Assembly: GCF_943846705.1 (NCBI RefSeq)
Contig: NZ_OX044366.1
Location: forward strand, 3,720,001 to 3,784,000
DNA: 64,000 bases
Origin: an uncultured Pseudomonas sp.
GTDB taxonomy: Bacteria; Pseudomonadota; Gammaproteobacteria; Pseudomonadales; Pseudomonadaceae
Reading direction: 5' to 3'
The notes under the pieces were generated by a model, which saw only the letters and a program-made list of their open reading frames with translations, ran no database searches and had not been told where the DNA came from. This document shows, piece after piece, positions 1 to 9,367 of this stretch. The position numbers and the translations under genes were made by a program. Numbering within the stretch: position 1 is the first letter of the stretch; each line of letters opens with the position of its first letter.

Positions 1-118
1 CACACACTGGCGTGGCCAGCACCGACCTTCCCATCCAGATCAACGAAGCCTGCGCAAGCGCTAGGATGAATCTGAGCGACGTTCTACAATCGGCGCCCGC
101 GCACCTCGAACGTGTCAT

Positions 119-1468
119 ATGCCTACTTGCCTTGTACTGCCTTTACCCTACCAAGCAGACCCTTCGCGTTACTTCAGCTGTGTCATGCATGCACCCGGCG
201 CAGTCTTGCTGGATGCCGGCCGGCCAACCGCGCAGCGCGGGCGCTATGACCTGATGAGCGCATGGCCCTCGACTGAACTGCTAGCAGCGCCTGACGAAAC
301 GGCCAACGCCTTTTTACAACGCTTGCGCCAGAGCCTGAGCGCCCTGGGCGAAGCCCAAGCGCCCGCCGACAATCCGCTGCCCTTCGTCGGCGGCCTGATT
401 GGCTACCTGAGTTACGATTTTGGCCGCAGGCTGGAGCACTTGCCCGCCGACGCTGTCGACGATCTCAACCTAGCGGACGCACGCTTTGGTGTGTATGCCT
501 GGGCACTGATTAATGATCATCAACAACAGCGTAGCCAGCTGGTCTTTCACCCCAGCCTGGCCACCGCCGAACGCCAGCGCTTGAGCGCACTGTTCACCCA
601 GGCGGCAGCGCCTGCAGGGCAACCCTTCAAACTGCTCGAACGTTTTCGCGCCGCCATCACGCAAGCGCAATACCAGCAGTGCTTCGCGCGCATTCAGGCG
701 TATATCCAGGCGGGCGACTGCTACCAGGTCAACTTTGCTCAACGCTTTCAGGCGCGCTACCAGGGCTCACCCTGGACGGCTTATCAGGCATTACGCGCCG
801 CTTGCCCGACACCGTTCTCCGGTTATCAGGCGCTGCCAGAAGGTGGCGCGATTATCAGCCTGTCGCCCGAGCGTTTCTTGCGCATCAGCGCAGGACAAGT
901 GGAAACCCGCCCGATCAAGGGCACCCGCCCACGCCATGCCGACCCGCAACAGGATCAGGCCCAGGCCGCTGCCTTGCTCGACAGCCGCAAGGACCGCGCG
1001 GAAAACCTGATGATTGTCGACCTGCTACGCAATGACCTGGGTCGCAGTTGCACAATCGGTTCGGTGCGGGTGCCGGAGCTCTTCGCCCTGGAAAGCTACC
1101 CCAACGTGCATCACCTGGTCAGTGCCGTGACCGGCGAATTGGCGGCTGACAAAGATGCCCTGGACCTGATCGCCGGCAGCTTTCCGGGCGGCTCGATTAC
1201 CGGTGCACCGAAGATTCGTGCCATGCAAATCATCGACGAGCTGGAGCCGACTCGGCGCGCACTGTATTGCGGCTCACTGCTGTACCTGGATGTGCGCGGC
1301 GAAATGGACAGTTCAATCGCCATCCGCAGCCTGCTGGCCAAGGACGGGCAGATCAGCTGCTGGGGCGGCGGCGGCATCGTCGCAGACTCCGACGCTCAGG
1401 CCGAATATCAGGAGTCCATCACCAAGGTCAAAGTGCTGCTCGAAACCCTGGAACAGTTCTGCGACTGA
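119..1468 (+). CDS. pabB: Aminodeoxychorismate synthase component I
   Basis: Cytoplasmic chorismate-utilising enzyme. It aminates chorismate to 4-amino-4-deoxychorismate for p-aminobenzoate and folate synthesis, using ammonia from a PabA-type glutaminase. The 449-residue protein has the usual PabB length. The C-terminal half holds the chorismate-binding signatures PIKGTRPR (the Lys that separates PabB from anthranilate synthases), KDRAENLMIVDLLRNDLGR and FPGGSITGAPKIRAM. The N-terminal half is the weaker anthranilate-synthase-type domain. The ATG at 119 has no strong Shine-Dalgarno, but the sequence after it (MPTCLVLPLPYQADP) looks like the normal family start. The gene is convergent with the L,D-transpeptidase. 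Bases 1-118 hold no gene I can support. Confidence 0.95.
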   Translation: MPTCLVLPLPYQADPSRYFSCVMHAPGAVLLDAGRPTAQRGRYDLMSAWPSTELLAAPDETANAFLQRLRQSLSALGEAQAPADNPLPFVGGLIGYLSYDFGRRLEHLPADAVDDLNLADARFGVYAWALINDHQQQRSQLVFHPSLATAERQRLSALFTQAAAPAGQPFKLLERFRAAITQAQYQQCFARIQAYIQAGDCYQVNFAQRFQARYQGSPWTAYQALRAACPTPFSGYQALPEGGAIISLSPERFLRISAGQVETRPIKGTRPRHADPQQDQAQAAALLDSRKDRAENLMIVDLLRNDLGRSCTIGSVRVPELFALESYPNVHHLVSAVTGELAADKDALDLIAGSFPGGSITGAPKIRAMQIIDELEPTRRALYCGSLLYLDVRGEMDSSIAIRSLLAKDGQISCWGGGGIVADSDAQAEYQESITKVKVLLETLEQFCD

Positions 1469-1496
1469 CAGCCAATATTGCTCAGCACAGACAAAA

Positions 1497-1528
1497 ACAC
1501 CCTGCGAAGCATAACCCTCGCAGGGTGT
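1497..1528 (-). terminator. Intrinsic terminator of the L,D-transpeptidase gene
   Basis: Perfect 11-bp stem: ACACCCTGCGA pairs with TCGCAGGGTGT around a 10-nt loop. Read on the minus strand the stem runs into TTTTT, so it ends the leftward gene. It also sits 28 bp beyond the pabB stop. The same stem core recurs downstream of thrH at 35272-35306. Confidence 0.75.
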
Positions 1529-1610
1529 CCAGAATCATCAAGCCACCACAGTGACCCGCTGATAAGCCCGTCAGCGCCGATGCATGACGGACTTTTAAGA
1601 CGCAGTTGAT

Positions 1611-2567
1611 TTAGATCGCAGGCTCAGTGGCCACTACCGCCTGATCCGGCTGCTGTGCAATTTCAACTGGCAAACCATCTTCAGCCGCGACCACTTCGCG
1701 CAGCATTTCCCAATCCAAACGCAGGCCGGCGAACTCATCGTTACTCAGCAGCGCATTGATCACCGCCGTGTGCTTATCGACTACCGAGGTATCATCGGCA
1801 TCATCCAGAGGGGCATGAGCCTCCAGATAGACCTTGCCGCCGCTGCGGCCAAATTTGTAAGGCTCATTGATGATGCGCACCGGCGTGCCCACAGAAACCA
1901 TTGATGCCAGCTTCAGCACGTTATGATTAAGCATGCGGAAACAGCCGTGACTGACGCGCATACCGATACCGAACTTCTTGTTCGAGCCGTGAATCAGGTA
2001 ACCCGGCACCGACAAGCCCAGCTTGTAAGGGCCTAGCGGGTTATCCGGCCCTGGCGGCACATAAGCCGGCAACGGATCACCGTCGGCCGCATGTTCGGCA
2101 AGAATCGACTTCGGCGGTGTCCAACCCGGATTCGGCGTCTTGGCGGTAATCCGCGCGTTGGCCACTGGCGAGCTCCAGCCTTCGCGGCCAATACCCAGCG
2201 GATAGGTGTGCACCACATTGGCGCCTTTCGGGTAGTAGTACAGACGGTACTCGGCGAGGTTGATCACAATGCCCTCGCGCGGGCCTGGCGGCAGGATATA
2301 ACGCGTTGGCAAGATGATCTCGCTACCTTCACCCGGCAACCAAGCATCAACGCCCGGGTTGGCGATCACCATTTCCAGGTAGCCCAAATCATTGGCCACA
2401 CCCAGATCAGCAAAGGTGTCTTCATACTTGGCCTTGATGACCTGCACCTCGCCAACGATATCGTCGCCAGGCGGTGGCAACGGGAGTTCAAGCGCACTGA
2501 CAGACGTTGCCGCGAAGACAGCGGCAAGTGGCAGGCAGCGGGTGACGGCAAAGGCACGCGACAACAT
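1611..2567 (-). CDS. Periplasmic L,D-transpeptidase (ErfK/YbiS family)
   Basis: YkuD-fold L,D-transpeptidase. Enzymes of this family make 3-3 peptidoglycan cross-links or attach Braun-type lipoproteins to peptidoglycan. The start is set at the internal ATG at 2567, because it gives a clean signal peptide (MLSRAFAVTRCLPLAAVFAA, about 25 residues) and a 318-residue product. Longer in-frame starts lack this. A LysM-like segment covers about residues 40-90. The catalytic signature is HGS at 193-195 and SHGCFRM with Cys209. In the Pseudomonas arrangement I recall, this family neighbours oprI and tesA. Here oprI, a candidate substrate, lies elsewhere in the window at 37753. Which of the two reactions it performs is inference. 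Confidence 0.9.
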   Translation of the reverse strand: MLSRAFAVTRCLPLAAVFAATSVSALELPLPPPGDDIVGEVQVIKAKYEDTFADLGVANDLGYLEMVIANPGVDAWLPGEGSEIILPTRYILPPGPREGIVINLAEYRLYYYPKGANVVHTYPLGIGREGWSSPVANARITAKTPNPGWTPPKSILAEHAADGDPLPAYVPPGPDNPLGPYKLGLSVPGYLIHGSNKKFGIGMRVSHGCFRMLNHNVLKLASMVSVGTPVRIINEPYKFGRSGGKVYLEAHAPLDDADDTSVVDKHTAVINALLSNDEFAGLRLDWEMLREVVAAEDGLPVEIAQQPDQAVVATEPAI

Positions 2568-2642
2568 CCGGAAATTCCTGACGAAAATGGTTGGTAATAG
2601 TACGTGGCGATTGTACACCGATTGATCAGCAGCCGGGATAGC

Positions 2643-2924
2643 TCAACACCCTAGCAATGCAGGGCGATCACCGCGTTTCTGCGCCTCGAGCGTCATCCGG
2701 CACGCTGGACATAAGCGCTTATCGCGCAGTACAGCCTTGCTCAGATCACGCCACAACGGCTGCGCGGGCAACAAACCGCCGCACAGCGTGCGGTCAGCGA
2801 ACTGGCCTAATTCAAGCTGCCGCGCTAACAGGTGCACGCGCGCCTCTCGGCAGGCGAACAAATCAAGTTGCTCGTCAGGCTCAATCAGTTGGTAGGCGTG
2901 CAAAGACCAGGCAGGGCGCGGCAT
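2643..2924 (-). CDS. Conserved small protein of unknown function
   Basis: A 93-residue basic protein with no signal peptide or membrane segment. The C-terminal half has a single CPAC pair (CPACRMTLEA) that could bind a metal or be redox-active. It sits between the L,D-transpeptidase and tesA, all on the minus strand, the same position as a small conserved unknown in other Pseudomonas genomes. That conserved position is the main reason to believe it is a gene. I assign no function. Confidence 0.7.
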   Translation of the reverse strand: MPRPAWSLHAYQLIEPDEQLDLFACREARVHLLARQLELGQFADRTLCGGLLPAQPLWRDLSKAVLRDKRLCPACRMTLEAQKRGDRPALLGC

Positions 2925-2982
2925 TGAGGGCTCCAGTGCGGGGGCGCCACATTAGCCGAAAGGCGGCGTACAGAAAAGCCTC

Positions 2983-3588
2983 TCAGAGCAAAGGTTTTAG
3001 GGTTGGCCAGACGTTATCCAGCAGCCTGGGCTGCGCTTCAGCGGTGGGGTGAATGCCGTCGCTCTGCATCAGCCCAGGCACGCCACCGACGCCTTCCAGC
3101 ACGAATGGCACCAGGGCAGCATCATGTGCCTGCGCCACCTGAGGAAACACAGCTGCGAACGCCGTGGTGTAACGCACACCGTAATTCGGCGGTAACTGCA
3201 TCCCGAGGATCAGCACCTTGGCCCCGGCCTTTTGTGATTGCTGCACCATGGCCGCAAGGTTTTGTTGCAATTGTGCCGGCGGCTGGCCGCGCAGCCCATC
3301 GTTACCACCCAGCTCAATAATCACCAGTTGCGGTTGGTGCTCGTCAAGCAGCGCAGGCAGCCGCGCGGCGCCGCCTGCGCTGGTATCGCCACTGATCGAT
3401 GCGTTGATCACGCCATGAGCAAAACCCTGCGCCGCCAGGCGCTGCTCAAGCAAGGCCACCCACCCCTGCCGGGTATCCAGGCCAAAAGCCGCGCTGATAC
3501 TATCGCCGACGACCAGTACGGTACCCGCGAACGCCGCAGGCCCCCATAACAGCAGGCTCAGGGCAATACCGATCAACCACGTACGCAT
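2983..3588 (-). CDS. tesA: Multifunctional acyl-CoA thioesterase I / lysophospholipase L1
   Basis: Periplasmic SGNH-family hydrolase acting on thioesters and lysophospholipids. The 201-residue product starts at ATG 3588 with a 21-residue signal peptide (MRTWLIGIALSLLLWGPAAF, then A). The frame is open much further upstream, but that extension runs antisense inside the ABC transporter gene and has no signal-peptide character. SGNH blocks are visible: GDSIS (nucleophile Ser), the Gly block, GGND (Asn) and DGIHP (Asp and His of the triad). It is divergent from the ABC ATPase gene with only 10 bp between start codons, as in the tesA/ybbA pair of enterobacteria. Confidence 0.95.
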   Translation of the reverse strand: MRTWLIGIALSLLLWGPAAFAGTVLVVGDSISAAFGLDTRQGWVALLEQRLAAQGFAHGVINASISGDTSAGGAARLPALLDEHQPQLVIIELGGNDGLRGQPPAQLQQNLAAMVQQSQKAGAKVLILGMQLPPNYGVRYTTAFAAVFPQVAQAHDAALVPFVLEGVGGVPGLMQSDGIHPTAEAQPRLLDNVWPTLKPLL

Positions 3589-3598
3589 TGGATTCTCC

Positions 3599-4282
3599 AT
3601 GAGCTCAAGTATTCTCACCGCGCGAAACCTTAGCAAAGTGGTTCCCAGCACGGAAGGCGAACTCACCATACTCCATGACCTGTCACTGGCGCTTGCTTCA
3701 GGCGACAGCCTGGCGATTGTCGGCAGTTCCGGTTCAGGCAAATCTACCTTGCTAGGCCTGCTCGCCGGGCTCGACCTGCCCAGCAGCGGCAGCGTGCTGT
3801 TGGCCGGCAATGATCTGGCCGCTCTCGATGAAGACCAGCGCGCCCGCGTGCGCGCCGAGCATGTCGGTTTCGTATTCCAATCCTTCCAGTTGCTCGACAG
3901 TTTGAACGCCTTGGAAAACGTCATGCTGCCCTTAGAACTCGAAGGCCATGCCGATGCCCGCCAGCGTGCTCGCACCCTGCTGGAGCGAGTCGGCCTGGGC
4001 CAGCGCCTAACCCATTACCCACGTCAACTCTCGGGCGGTGAACAGCAACGCGTGGCGATTGCCCGTGCCTTTGCCGCCGAACCGGCGGTGCTGTTTGCCG
4101 ACGAACCCACCGGCAACCTCGACAGCCACACGGGCGAGCGAATCAGCGATCTTTTGTTTGAGCTGAACAAGGAGCGCGGTGCGACCCTGGTACTGGTCAC
4201 CCATGACGAACGCCTGGCCCACCGCTGCCAACGCCTGATCCGTCTTGAAGGCGGCCATTTGGTCGACCACGTGGAACCCTGA
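3599..4282 (+). CDS. ABC transporter ATP-binding protein (YbbA type)
   Basis: Cytoplasmic ATPase of a MacB/LolD-like ABC system, 227 residues. Walker A is GSSGSGKST, the signature is LSGGEQQR, and Walker B is VLFADEPTGNLD followed by the H-loop VTHD. The TGNLDS ending is typical of the LolD/MacB/FtsE subfamily. The stop codon overlaps the first base of the permease start, so the pair is translationally coupled. The divergent tesA neighbour matches the E. coli ybbA-ybbP locus. The substrate is unknown. Lipoproteins or an exported lipid-like compound are guesses from the subfamily. Confidence 0.92.
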   Translation: MSSSILTARNLSKVVPSTEGELTILHDLSLALASGDSLAIVGSSGSGKSTLLGLLAGLDLPSSGSVLLAGNDLAALDEDQRARVRAEHVGFVFQSFQLLDSLNALENVMLPLELEGHADARQRARTLLERVGLGQRLTHYPRQLSGGEQQRVAIARAFAAEPAVLFADEPTGNLDSHTGERISDLLFELNKERGATLVLVTHDERLAHRCQRLIRLEGGHLVDHVEP

Positions 4283-6786
4283 TGAACCATCTGCCGTTTA
4301 GCCGCCTGCTGTCGCTGGCCAGCCGCCAGTTGCTGCGCGATGCACGCTCCGGCGAGTTGCGCGTGCTGTTCTTTGCCTTGCTGATCGCGGTAGCCGCCAG
4401 CACCGCTATTGGTTATTTCAGCGCCCGCCTTAACGACGGCATGCTGCTGCGGGCTACCGAGTTTCTCGCCGCTGACCTGCGCCTGACCGGCAGCTCACCC
4501 AGCGCCCCCGAGCAAATCAGCCGGGGCAAGCAGCTGGGGCTGGAGCACGCCCAGTTAGTGGAGTTTTCCAGCGTGGTGGCCAGCGACGCCGGCATTCAGC
4601 TGGCCAGCGTTAAGGCGGCGGATAGTGTTTATCCATTACGCGGCGAATTGAAGAGTGCCGCCGCGCTGTATGACACCGAGGAAACCGGCCCCGGCCCGCA
4701 ACCCGGTGAAGCCTGGGCCGAAGCCCGCTTGTTTGTCGCGCTCAACCTCAAACCCGGAGACAGCATTGAAGTCGGTGCGAAAACCCTGCGCCTGACCCGC
4801 GTGCTGACTTTTCTGCCGGACGAGGCCGGGGACTTCTACAGCCTGACGCCGCATCTATTGATGCACCTAGATGACCTGGCCGCTACTGGCGTGGTACAGC
4901 CGGGTAGCCGCGTGCGCTATCAGGAGCTGTGGCGTGGCGACAGCACTGCATTGACCCAGTATCGCCAGAGCGTCACCCCGACACTTGCGCCCAACCAGCG
5001 CCTGGAGGATGCCAAAGATAGCAATCGTCAGGTCGGCAACGCCCTGGGCCGCGCCGAGCGCTACCTCAATCTCGCCAGCCTCGCTGCGGTGTTACTGGCT
5101 GGGGTGGCCGTGGCCTTATCGGCGGCACGTTTTGCCGCCCGGCGTTTTGATGCCAGCGCGCTGCTGCGCTGCCTGGGCCTGTCACGCCAGCAGGCTTTAG
5201 GCTTGTTTAGCCTGCAACTGGCGCTGCTGGGGGTGAGCGCCAGCCTGGTTGGCGCCCTGCTCGGCTGGCTGGCGCAACAGGCGCTGTTCGCCGTCTTGCA
5301 AGATCTGCTGCCTGCACAGATTCCTGACGGCAGCCTGTGGCCAGCGCTAGCCGGCATGGCCACCGGGCTGGTCGCCCTCGCTGGCTTCGCCTTGCCGCCT
5401 TTGGCGGCGCTGGGCCGTGTGCCGCCGCTGCGGGTGCTGCGCCGCGACTTACTGCCGGTGCCGGCCAGCTCCTGGCTGGTGTATGGCGCAGCCTTACTGG
5501 CCCTGGGCCTGATCATGTGGCGTTTGAGCCTCGACCTGCAATTGACCTTTGCCCTGCTCGGCGGCGGCCTGGTAACCGCCGCATTACTGGGCGGTTTGCT
5601 GCTGCTCGGCCTGCAGAGCCTGCGCCGCCTGCTGGCGAGCGCCTCATTGCCGTGGCGACTGGGGCTGGGCCAATTACTGCGCAACCCACTCGCCGCCGCT
5701 GGGCAGTCACTGGCCTTCGGCCTGATCATTCTCGCCATGGCGCTGATCGCCCTGCTGCGCGGCGAGTTGCTCGACACCTGGCAGGACCAACTGCCGGAAC
5801 AGGCGCCCAATCACTTTGCCCTGAACATTCTGCCAGCGGATAAAGAGGCCTTCAGTGCGCGCCTAAACGAACTGTCGCCGCTGCCTGCTTCGTTGTTTCC
5901 GGTGGTGCCAGGTCGCCTGGTGATGATCAACGGTGAGCCGGTACGGCAGCTTGTCAGCAAGGAGTCCCAAGGCGAGCGCGCCATTCGCCGCGACCTGAGC
6001 CTGACCTGGGCCGCCGATTTGCCAGCAGACAACACCCTAATCGCCGGCAGCTGGTGGAGTGAGGCCAACGCCAGCGAGTTACCCGGCGTATCAGTGGAAT
6101 CCAAACTGGCGCAAAGCCTGCAGCTAAAACTCGGCGACCGTCTGAGTTTCAGCGTCGGCGGCCTCAACCGCGATGCCGTGGTCAGTAGCCTGCGTGAAGT
6201 CGACTGGAACAACTTCCAGCCCAATTTCTACATGATCTTCCAACCCGGCACCTTGCAGGATCTTCCGGTTACCTACCTGACCAGCTTCTACCTGCCGCCG
6301 CAGCATGAGCAGCAACTGGTCGAGTTGTCGCGCGCCTTCCCTACTGTCACCTTGCTGCAGGTCGAAGCACTCCTCGCGCAGCTGCGCAGCATCCTTGCCC
6401 AGGTCACCCTGGCGATTGAGTTCGTCCTGCTATTCGTCCTGGCCGCTGGCCTCGCCGTGCTGTTCGCCGGGTTGCAAGCCACGCTGGATGAACGCATCCG
6501 CCAGGGCGCTCTGCTGCGCGCTCTGGGCGCCGAGCGCAAACTACTGATCAAGGCACGCCGCGCCGAATTCGGCCTGCTTGGCGCGGCAAGCGGCCTGCTG
6601 GCCGCGCTGGGTTGTGAGCTGATCAGCTTGCTGCTCTACCGCTTCGCCTTTGACCTCAGCTGGCAACCGCACCCCTGGCTGCTCCTACTGCCATTGATCG
6701 GTGCATTGCTGGTCGGCGGTGCCGGGATTCTCGGCACACGACGGGCACTTAATGTCAGCCCGCTGACGGTGCTGCGCGAGGGCTGA
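4282..6786 (+). CDS. FtsX-like ABC transporter permease (YbbP type)
   Basis: Inner-membrane partner of the preceding ATPase, 834 residues. It has one membrane span near the N-terminus (LRVLFFALLIAVAASTAIGY), a large periplasmic region, a central group of four to five spans, a second periplasmic domain, and a C-terminal group of three spans. This duplicated FtsX layout is the YbbP pattern. It begins one base inside the ATPase stop codon. The closing motif NVSPLTVLREG is usual for the family. Cargo is not known, and the mechanotransmission mechanism described for MacB relatives is only an analogy here. Confidence 0.9.
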   Translation: MNHLPFSRLLSLASRQLLRDARSGELRVLFFALLIAVAASTAIGYFSARLNDGMLLRATEFLAADLRLTGSSPSAPEQISRGKQLGLEHAQLVEFSSVVASDAGIQLASVKAADSVYPLRGELKSAAALYDTEETGPGPQPGEAWAEARLFVALNLKPGDSIEVGAKTLRLTRVLTFLPDEAGDFYSLTPHLLMHLDDLAATGVVQPGSRVRYQELWRGDSTALTQYRQSVTPTLAPNQRLEDAKDSNRQVGNALGRAERYLNLASLAAVLLAGVAVALSAARFAARRFDASALLRCLGLSRQQALGLFSLQLALLGVSASLVGALLGWLAQQALFAVLQDLLPAQIPDGSLWPALAGMATGLVALAGFALPPLAALGRVPPLRVLRRDLLPVPASSWLVYGAALLALGLIMWRLSLDLQLTFALLGGGLVTAALLGGLLLLGLQSLRRLLASASLPWRLGLGQLLRNPLAAAGQSLAFGLIILAMALIALLRGELLDTWQDQLPEQAPNHFALNILPADKEAFSARLNELSPLPASLFPVVPGRLVMINGEPVRQLVSKESQGERAIRRDLSLTWAADLPADNTLIAGSWWSEANASELPGVSVESKLAQSLQLKLGDRLSFSVGGLNRDAVVSSLREVDWNNFQPNFYMIFQPGTLQDLPVTYLTSFYLPPQHEQQLVELSRAFPTVTLLQVEALLAQLRSILAQVTLAIEFVLLFVLAAGLAVLFAGLQATLDERIRQGALLRALGAERKLLIKARRAEFGLLGAASGLLAALGCELISLLLYRFAFDLSWQPHPWLLLLPLIGALLVGGAGILGTRRALNVSPLTVLREG

Positions 6787-6873
6787 TAGACTCGCGCATC
6801 ATTTTCCTAAGCCGTCTGAGAGCCTGCTTTTAACGCAGCAGGCCGACGCGCAGCAGACGTTAAACAGGTTTTT

Positions 6874-7371
6874 ATGAGTCGCTACCGCCCACCCCGCTCC
6901 GCCGGCACCCCCTTGATCACCCCCGAGGGCGAGGCGCGCATGCGTGCCGAGTTGCATGAGCTCTGGCACGTGCGTCGCCCGCAAGTCACCCAATCAGTCA
7001 GCGAAGCCGCCGCTCAAGGTGATCGCTCGGAGAACGCCGAGTACACCTATGGCAAGAAGATGCTGCGTGAGATCGACAGCCGCGTCCGTTTTTTAACCAA
7101 ACGCCTGGAAAGCCTCAAGGTCGTCAGCGCGCGCCCCAGCGACCCGGACAAGGTCTACTTCGGTGCCTGGGTGACCGTAGAAGATGAAGACGGCGTCGAG
7201 GCGCGTTACCGCATCATCGGCCCGGACGAGCTGGACCTAAAGAACAACCTGATCAGCATCGATTCGCCCCTGGCCCGCGCCTTGATCGGCAAAAGCCTGG
7301 ACGCCGAAGTGCGCGTCCACACGCCCACCGGCGAGAAGACGTGGTACATCGTCGCCATCGACTACCCATAA
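6874..7371 (+). CDS. greB: Transcription elongation factor GreB
   Basis: Enters the RNA polymerase secondary channel and stimulates cleavage of backtracked RNA. At 165 residues it has GreB rather than GreA length. The N-terminal coiled coil carries the basic patch and the tip motif GDRSENAEYTYGKK with the acidic Mg-coordinating residues. The C-terminal FKBP-like domain ends in TGEKTWYIVAIDYP. The start ATG gives the typical short basic leader MSRYRPP. mnmC follows 11 bp downstream, so they are probably cotranscribed. Confidence 0.95.
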   Translation: MSRYRPPRSAGTPLITPEGEARMRAELHELWHVRRPQVTQSVSEAAAQGDRSENAEYTYGKKMLREIDSRVRFLTKRLESLKVVSARPSDPDKVYFGAWVTVEDEDGVEARYRIIGPDELDLKNNLISIDSPLARALIGKSLDAEVRVHTPTGEKTWYIVAIDYP

Positions 7372-7382
7372 TCGAGCTGAGC

Positions 7383-9362
7383 ATGCCCCTTACCCCTGAT
7401 ACGCAAAACCAGCAAGCTGGCCTTGAGTGGGATGAACAGGGCCAGCCCCTGTCCAGGCAATTCGCCGATGTGTACTTCTCCAACGAGAATGGCCTGGCCG
7501 AAAGCCGCTATGTGTTTCTCGCCAACAACCAGTTAGCGGAGCGCTTCGCTGCACTGACCGCGGACGAGCATCTGGTGATAGGCGAAACCGGGTTTGGCAC
7601 CGGGCTGAATTTTCTCTGCGCCTGGCAGCTATTTGCACAGCAGGCGGTAACAGGCGCGCGCCTGCACTTCGTCAGCGTGGAAAAATACCCGTTAAACCAG
7701 GCTGAGCTGCAACGCGCACTGGCCTTATGGCCGGAGCTTGCGCCCTATTCAGAGCAGTTATTGGCACAGTACGTAGCCCTGCACCCAGGCTTTCAACGCC
7801 TGGTATTTGCCGGCGGGCGTATCGTCCTTACCCTGCTGATTGGCGATGCGCTGGAGTTGCTGGGGCAGCTGGATGCCAAGGTCGATGCCTGGTTTCTCGA
7901 TGGTTTCGCCCCGGCGAAAAACCCGGACATGTGGACCCCGGAGCTGTTTACCGAGCTGGCCAGGTTATCCACCACCCGCACCACCCTGGGCACCTTTACC
8001 AGCACCGGCTATGTACGCCGCCGCCTGAACGATGCCGGTTTTAAGATGAAACGCGTGCCGGGCCTGGGGAAAAAATGGGAAGTACTCAAAGGCGCATTTG
8101 TCGGCAACGCTGCGCCGGCTGAAAAGCCCTGGTTTGCCCGCCCGCCGCAAACTGTCGGCACCCGCCACGCCTTAGTGGTTGGTGCCGGCCTGGCCGGTTG
8201 TGCCACCGCGGCGAGCCTGGCCCAGCGCGGCTGGCAGGTGACCCTACTGGAGCGCCATAACGCCATCGCCCAGGAAGCTTCGGGCAACCCTCAAGGCGTG
8301 CTTTACCTCAAACTTTCGGCCCATCACACCACGCTGTCGCGGCTGATCGTCAGCGGTTATGGACATACGCGCAGGCTATTGGAGCGCCTGCCAAAAGGCA
8401 CGGCCTGGGATAACTGTGGCGTACTGCAGCTGGCCTTCGATGCAAAAGAAGCGCAGCGCCAAGCGCAACTCGCCGACGCTTTTCCGGCAGACCTGCTGGT
8501 TGCACTGGATAACGCCAGTGCTGAGGCAAAGGCTGGCATTGCCTTGCCGGCAGGCGGTCTGTTCTACCCCGAGGCGGGCTGGGTTAATCCGCCAGCGTTG
8601 TGTGAGCTACTCAGTCAACAGCCAAATATCCGCGTGCAACTGCACCAAGAAGCCCTGCAACTGCGCCGCGAGGGTGGTCACTGGCACGCCTGGAATGGCG
8701 AGCACCTGCTGGCCAGCGCGAGCGTGGTGGTCTTGGCCGGTGCCGCCGGCATCAAAGATTTCAGCCAGAGCGCACACCTGCCGCTGAAACGAATCCGCGG
8801 ACAGATCAGCTGCCTCCCGGCCACCGTAGCCAGCCGCGCCCTCAGCACGGTGGTGTGCGCCGAAGGCTACGTCGCTCCAGCACGCTTGAATGAACACACG
8901 TTAGGCGCCAGTTTCGATTTCAGCAGTGACGACTTGTCGCTGAACAGCGCCGATAACGCGAGCAATCTGCAGCTATTGGAAGAAATCTCCCCACAGCTGG
9001 CTAATACGCTTAACACCGCCACGCTGGACCCCGAGCAACTGCAGGGGCGCGCTGCATTCCGCTGTACCAGCCCGGATTACCTACCGATTGTCGGCCCTTT
9101 AGCCGATGAGAAAGCCTTTGCCGAGTCTTATGCCGTACTCAGCAAAAACGCCCGCCAGGTGCCGGACACGCCCTGCCCGTGGTTGGATGGCCTGTACATC
9201 AACAGCGGCCACGGCTCACGCGGGCTGATTACCGCGCCGCTTTCAGGAGAGTTGATTGCTGCCTGGCTCAACGACGAGCCGCTACCCGTACCCAGCGATG
9301 TGGCACAGGCTTGCCACCCCAACCGCTTCGCTTTACGCGCACTGATCCGCAACAAACCCTAA
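7383..9362 (+). CDS. mnmC: Bifunctional tRNA 5-methylaminomethyl-2-thiouridine enzyme MnmC
   Basis: Fused tRNA wobble-uridine enzyme, 659 residues. The N-terminal methyltransferase domain (about 1-245) has the SAM loop GETGFGTGLNFL and the DGFAPAKNP motif. The C-terminal FAD-dependent oxidoreductase begins at the Rossmann motif VVGAGLAGCATA and ends with the GSRGLITAPLSGE segment. Together they convert cmnm5s2U to nm5s2U and then mnm5s2U in tRNAs such as Lys, Glu and Gln. The start is placed at ATG 7383, because the upstream in-frame start at 7341 overlaps greB and encodes no family sequence. Confidence 0.95.
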   Translation: MPLTPDTQNQQAGLEWDEQGQPLSRQFADVYFSNENGLAESRYVFLANNQLAERFAALTADEHLVIGETGFGTGLNFLCAWQLFAQQAVTGARLHFVSVEKYPLNQAELQRALALWPELAPYSEQLLAQYVALHPGFQRLVFAGGRIVLTLLIGDALELLGQLDAKVDAWFLDGFAPAKNPDMWTPELFTELARLSTTRTTLGTFTSTGYVRRRLNDAGFKMKRVPGLGKKWEVLKGAFVGNAAPAEKPWFARPPQTVGTRHALVVGAGLAGCATAASLAQRGWQVTLLERHNAIAQEASGNPQGVLYLKLSAHHTTLSRLIVSGYGHTRRLLERLPKGTAWDNCGVLQLAFDAKEAQRQAQLADAFPADLLVALDNASAEAKAGIALPAGGLFYPEAGWVNPPALCELLSQQPNIRVQLHQEALQLRREGGHWHAWNGEHLLASASVVVLAGAAGIKDFSQSAHLPLKRIRGQISCLPATVASRALSTVVCAEGYVAPARLNEHTLGASFDFSSDDLSLNSADNASNLQLLEEISPQLANTLNTATLDPEQLQGRAAFRCTSPDYLPIVGPLADEKAFAESYAVLSKNARQVPDTPCPWLDGLYINSGHGSRGLITAPLSGELIAAWLNDEPLPVPSDVAQACHPNRFALRALIRNKP

Positions 9363-9367
9363 AGCCC

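Noticed and set aside
12..254. 80-codon frame before and overlapping pabB
   Set aside because: It lies mostly inside pabB in another frame and shows no family-like sequence.
3589..3975. N-terminal extension of tesA to 330 residues
   Set aside because: The added part is antisense to the ABC ATPase gene, Ser/Arg-rich like a shadow frame, and would bury the signal peptide.
5061..5810. 249-codon minus-strand frame inside the permease gene
   Set aside because: Ser/Arg/Ala-rich antisense shadow of a GC-rich gene; the plus-strand protein is clearly real.
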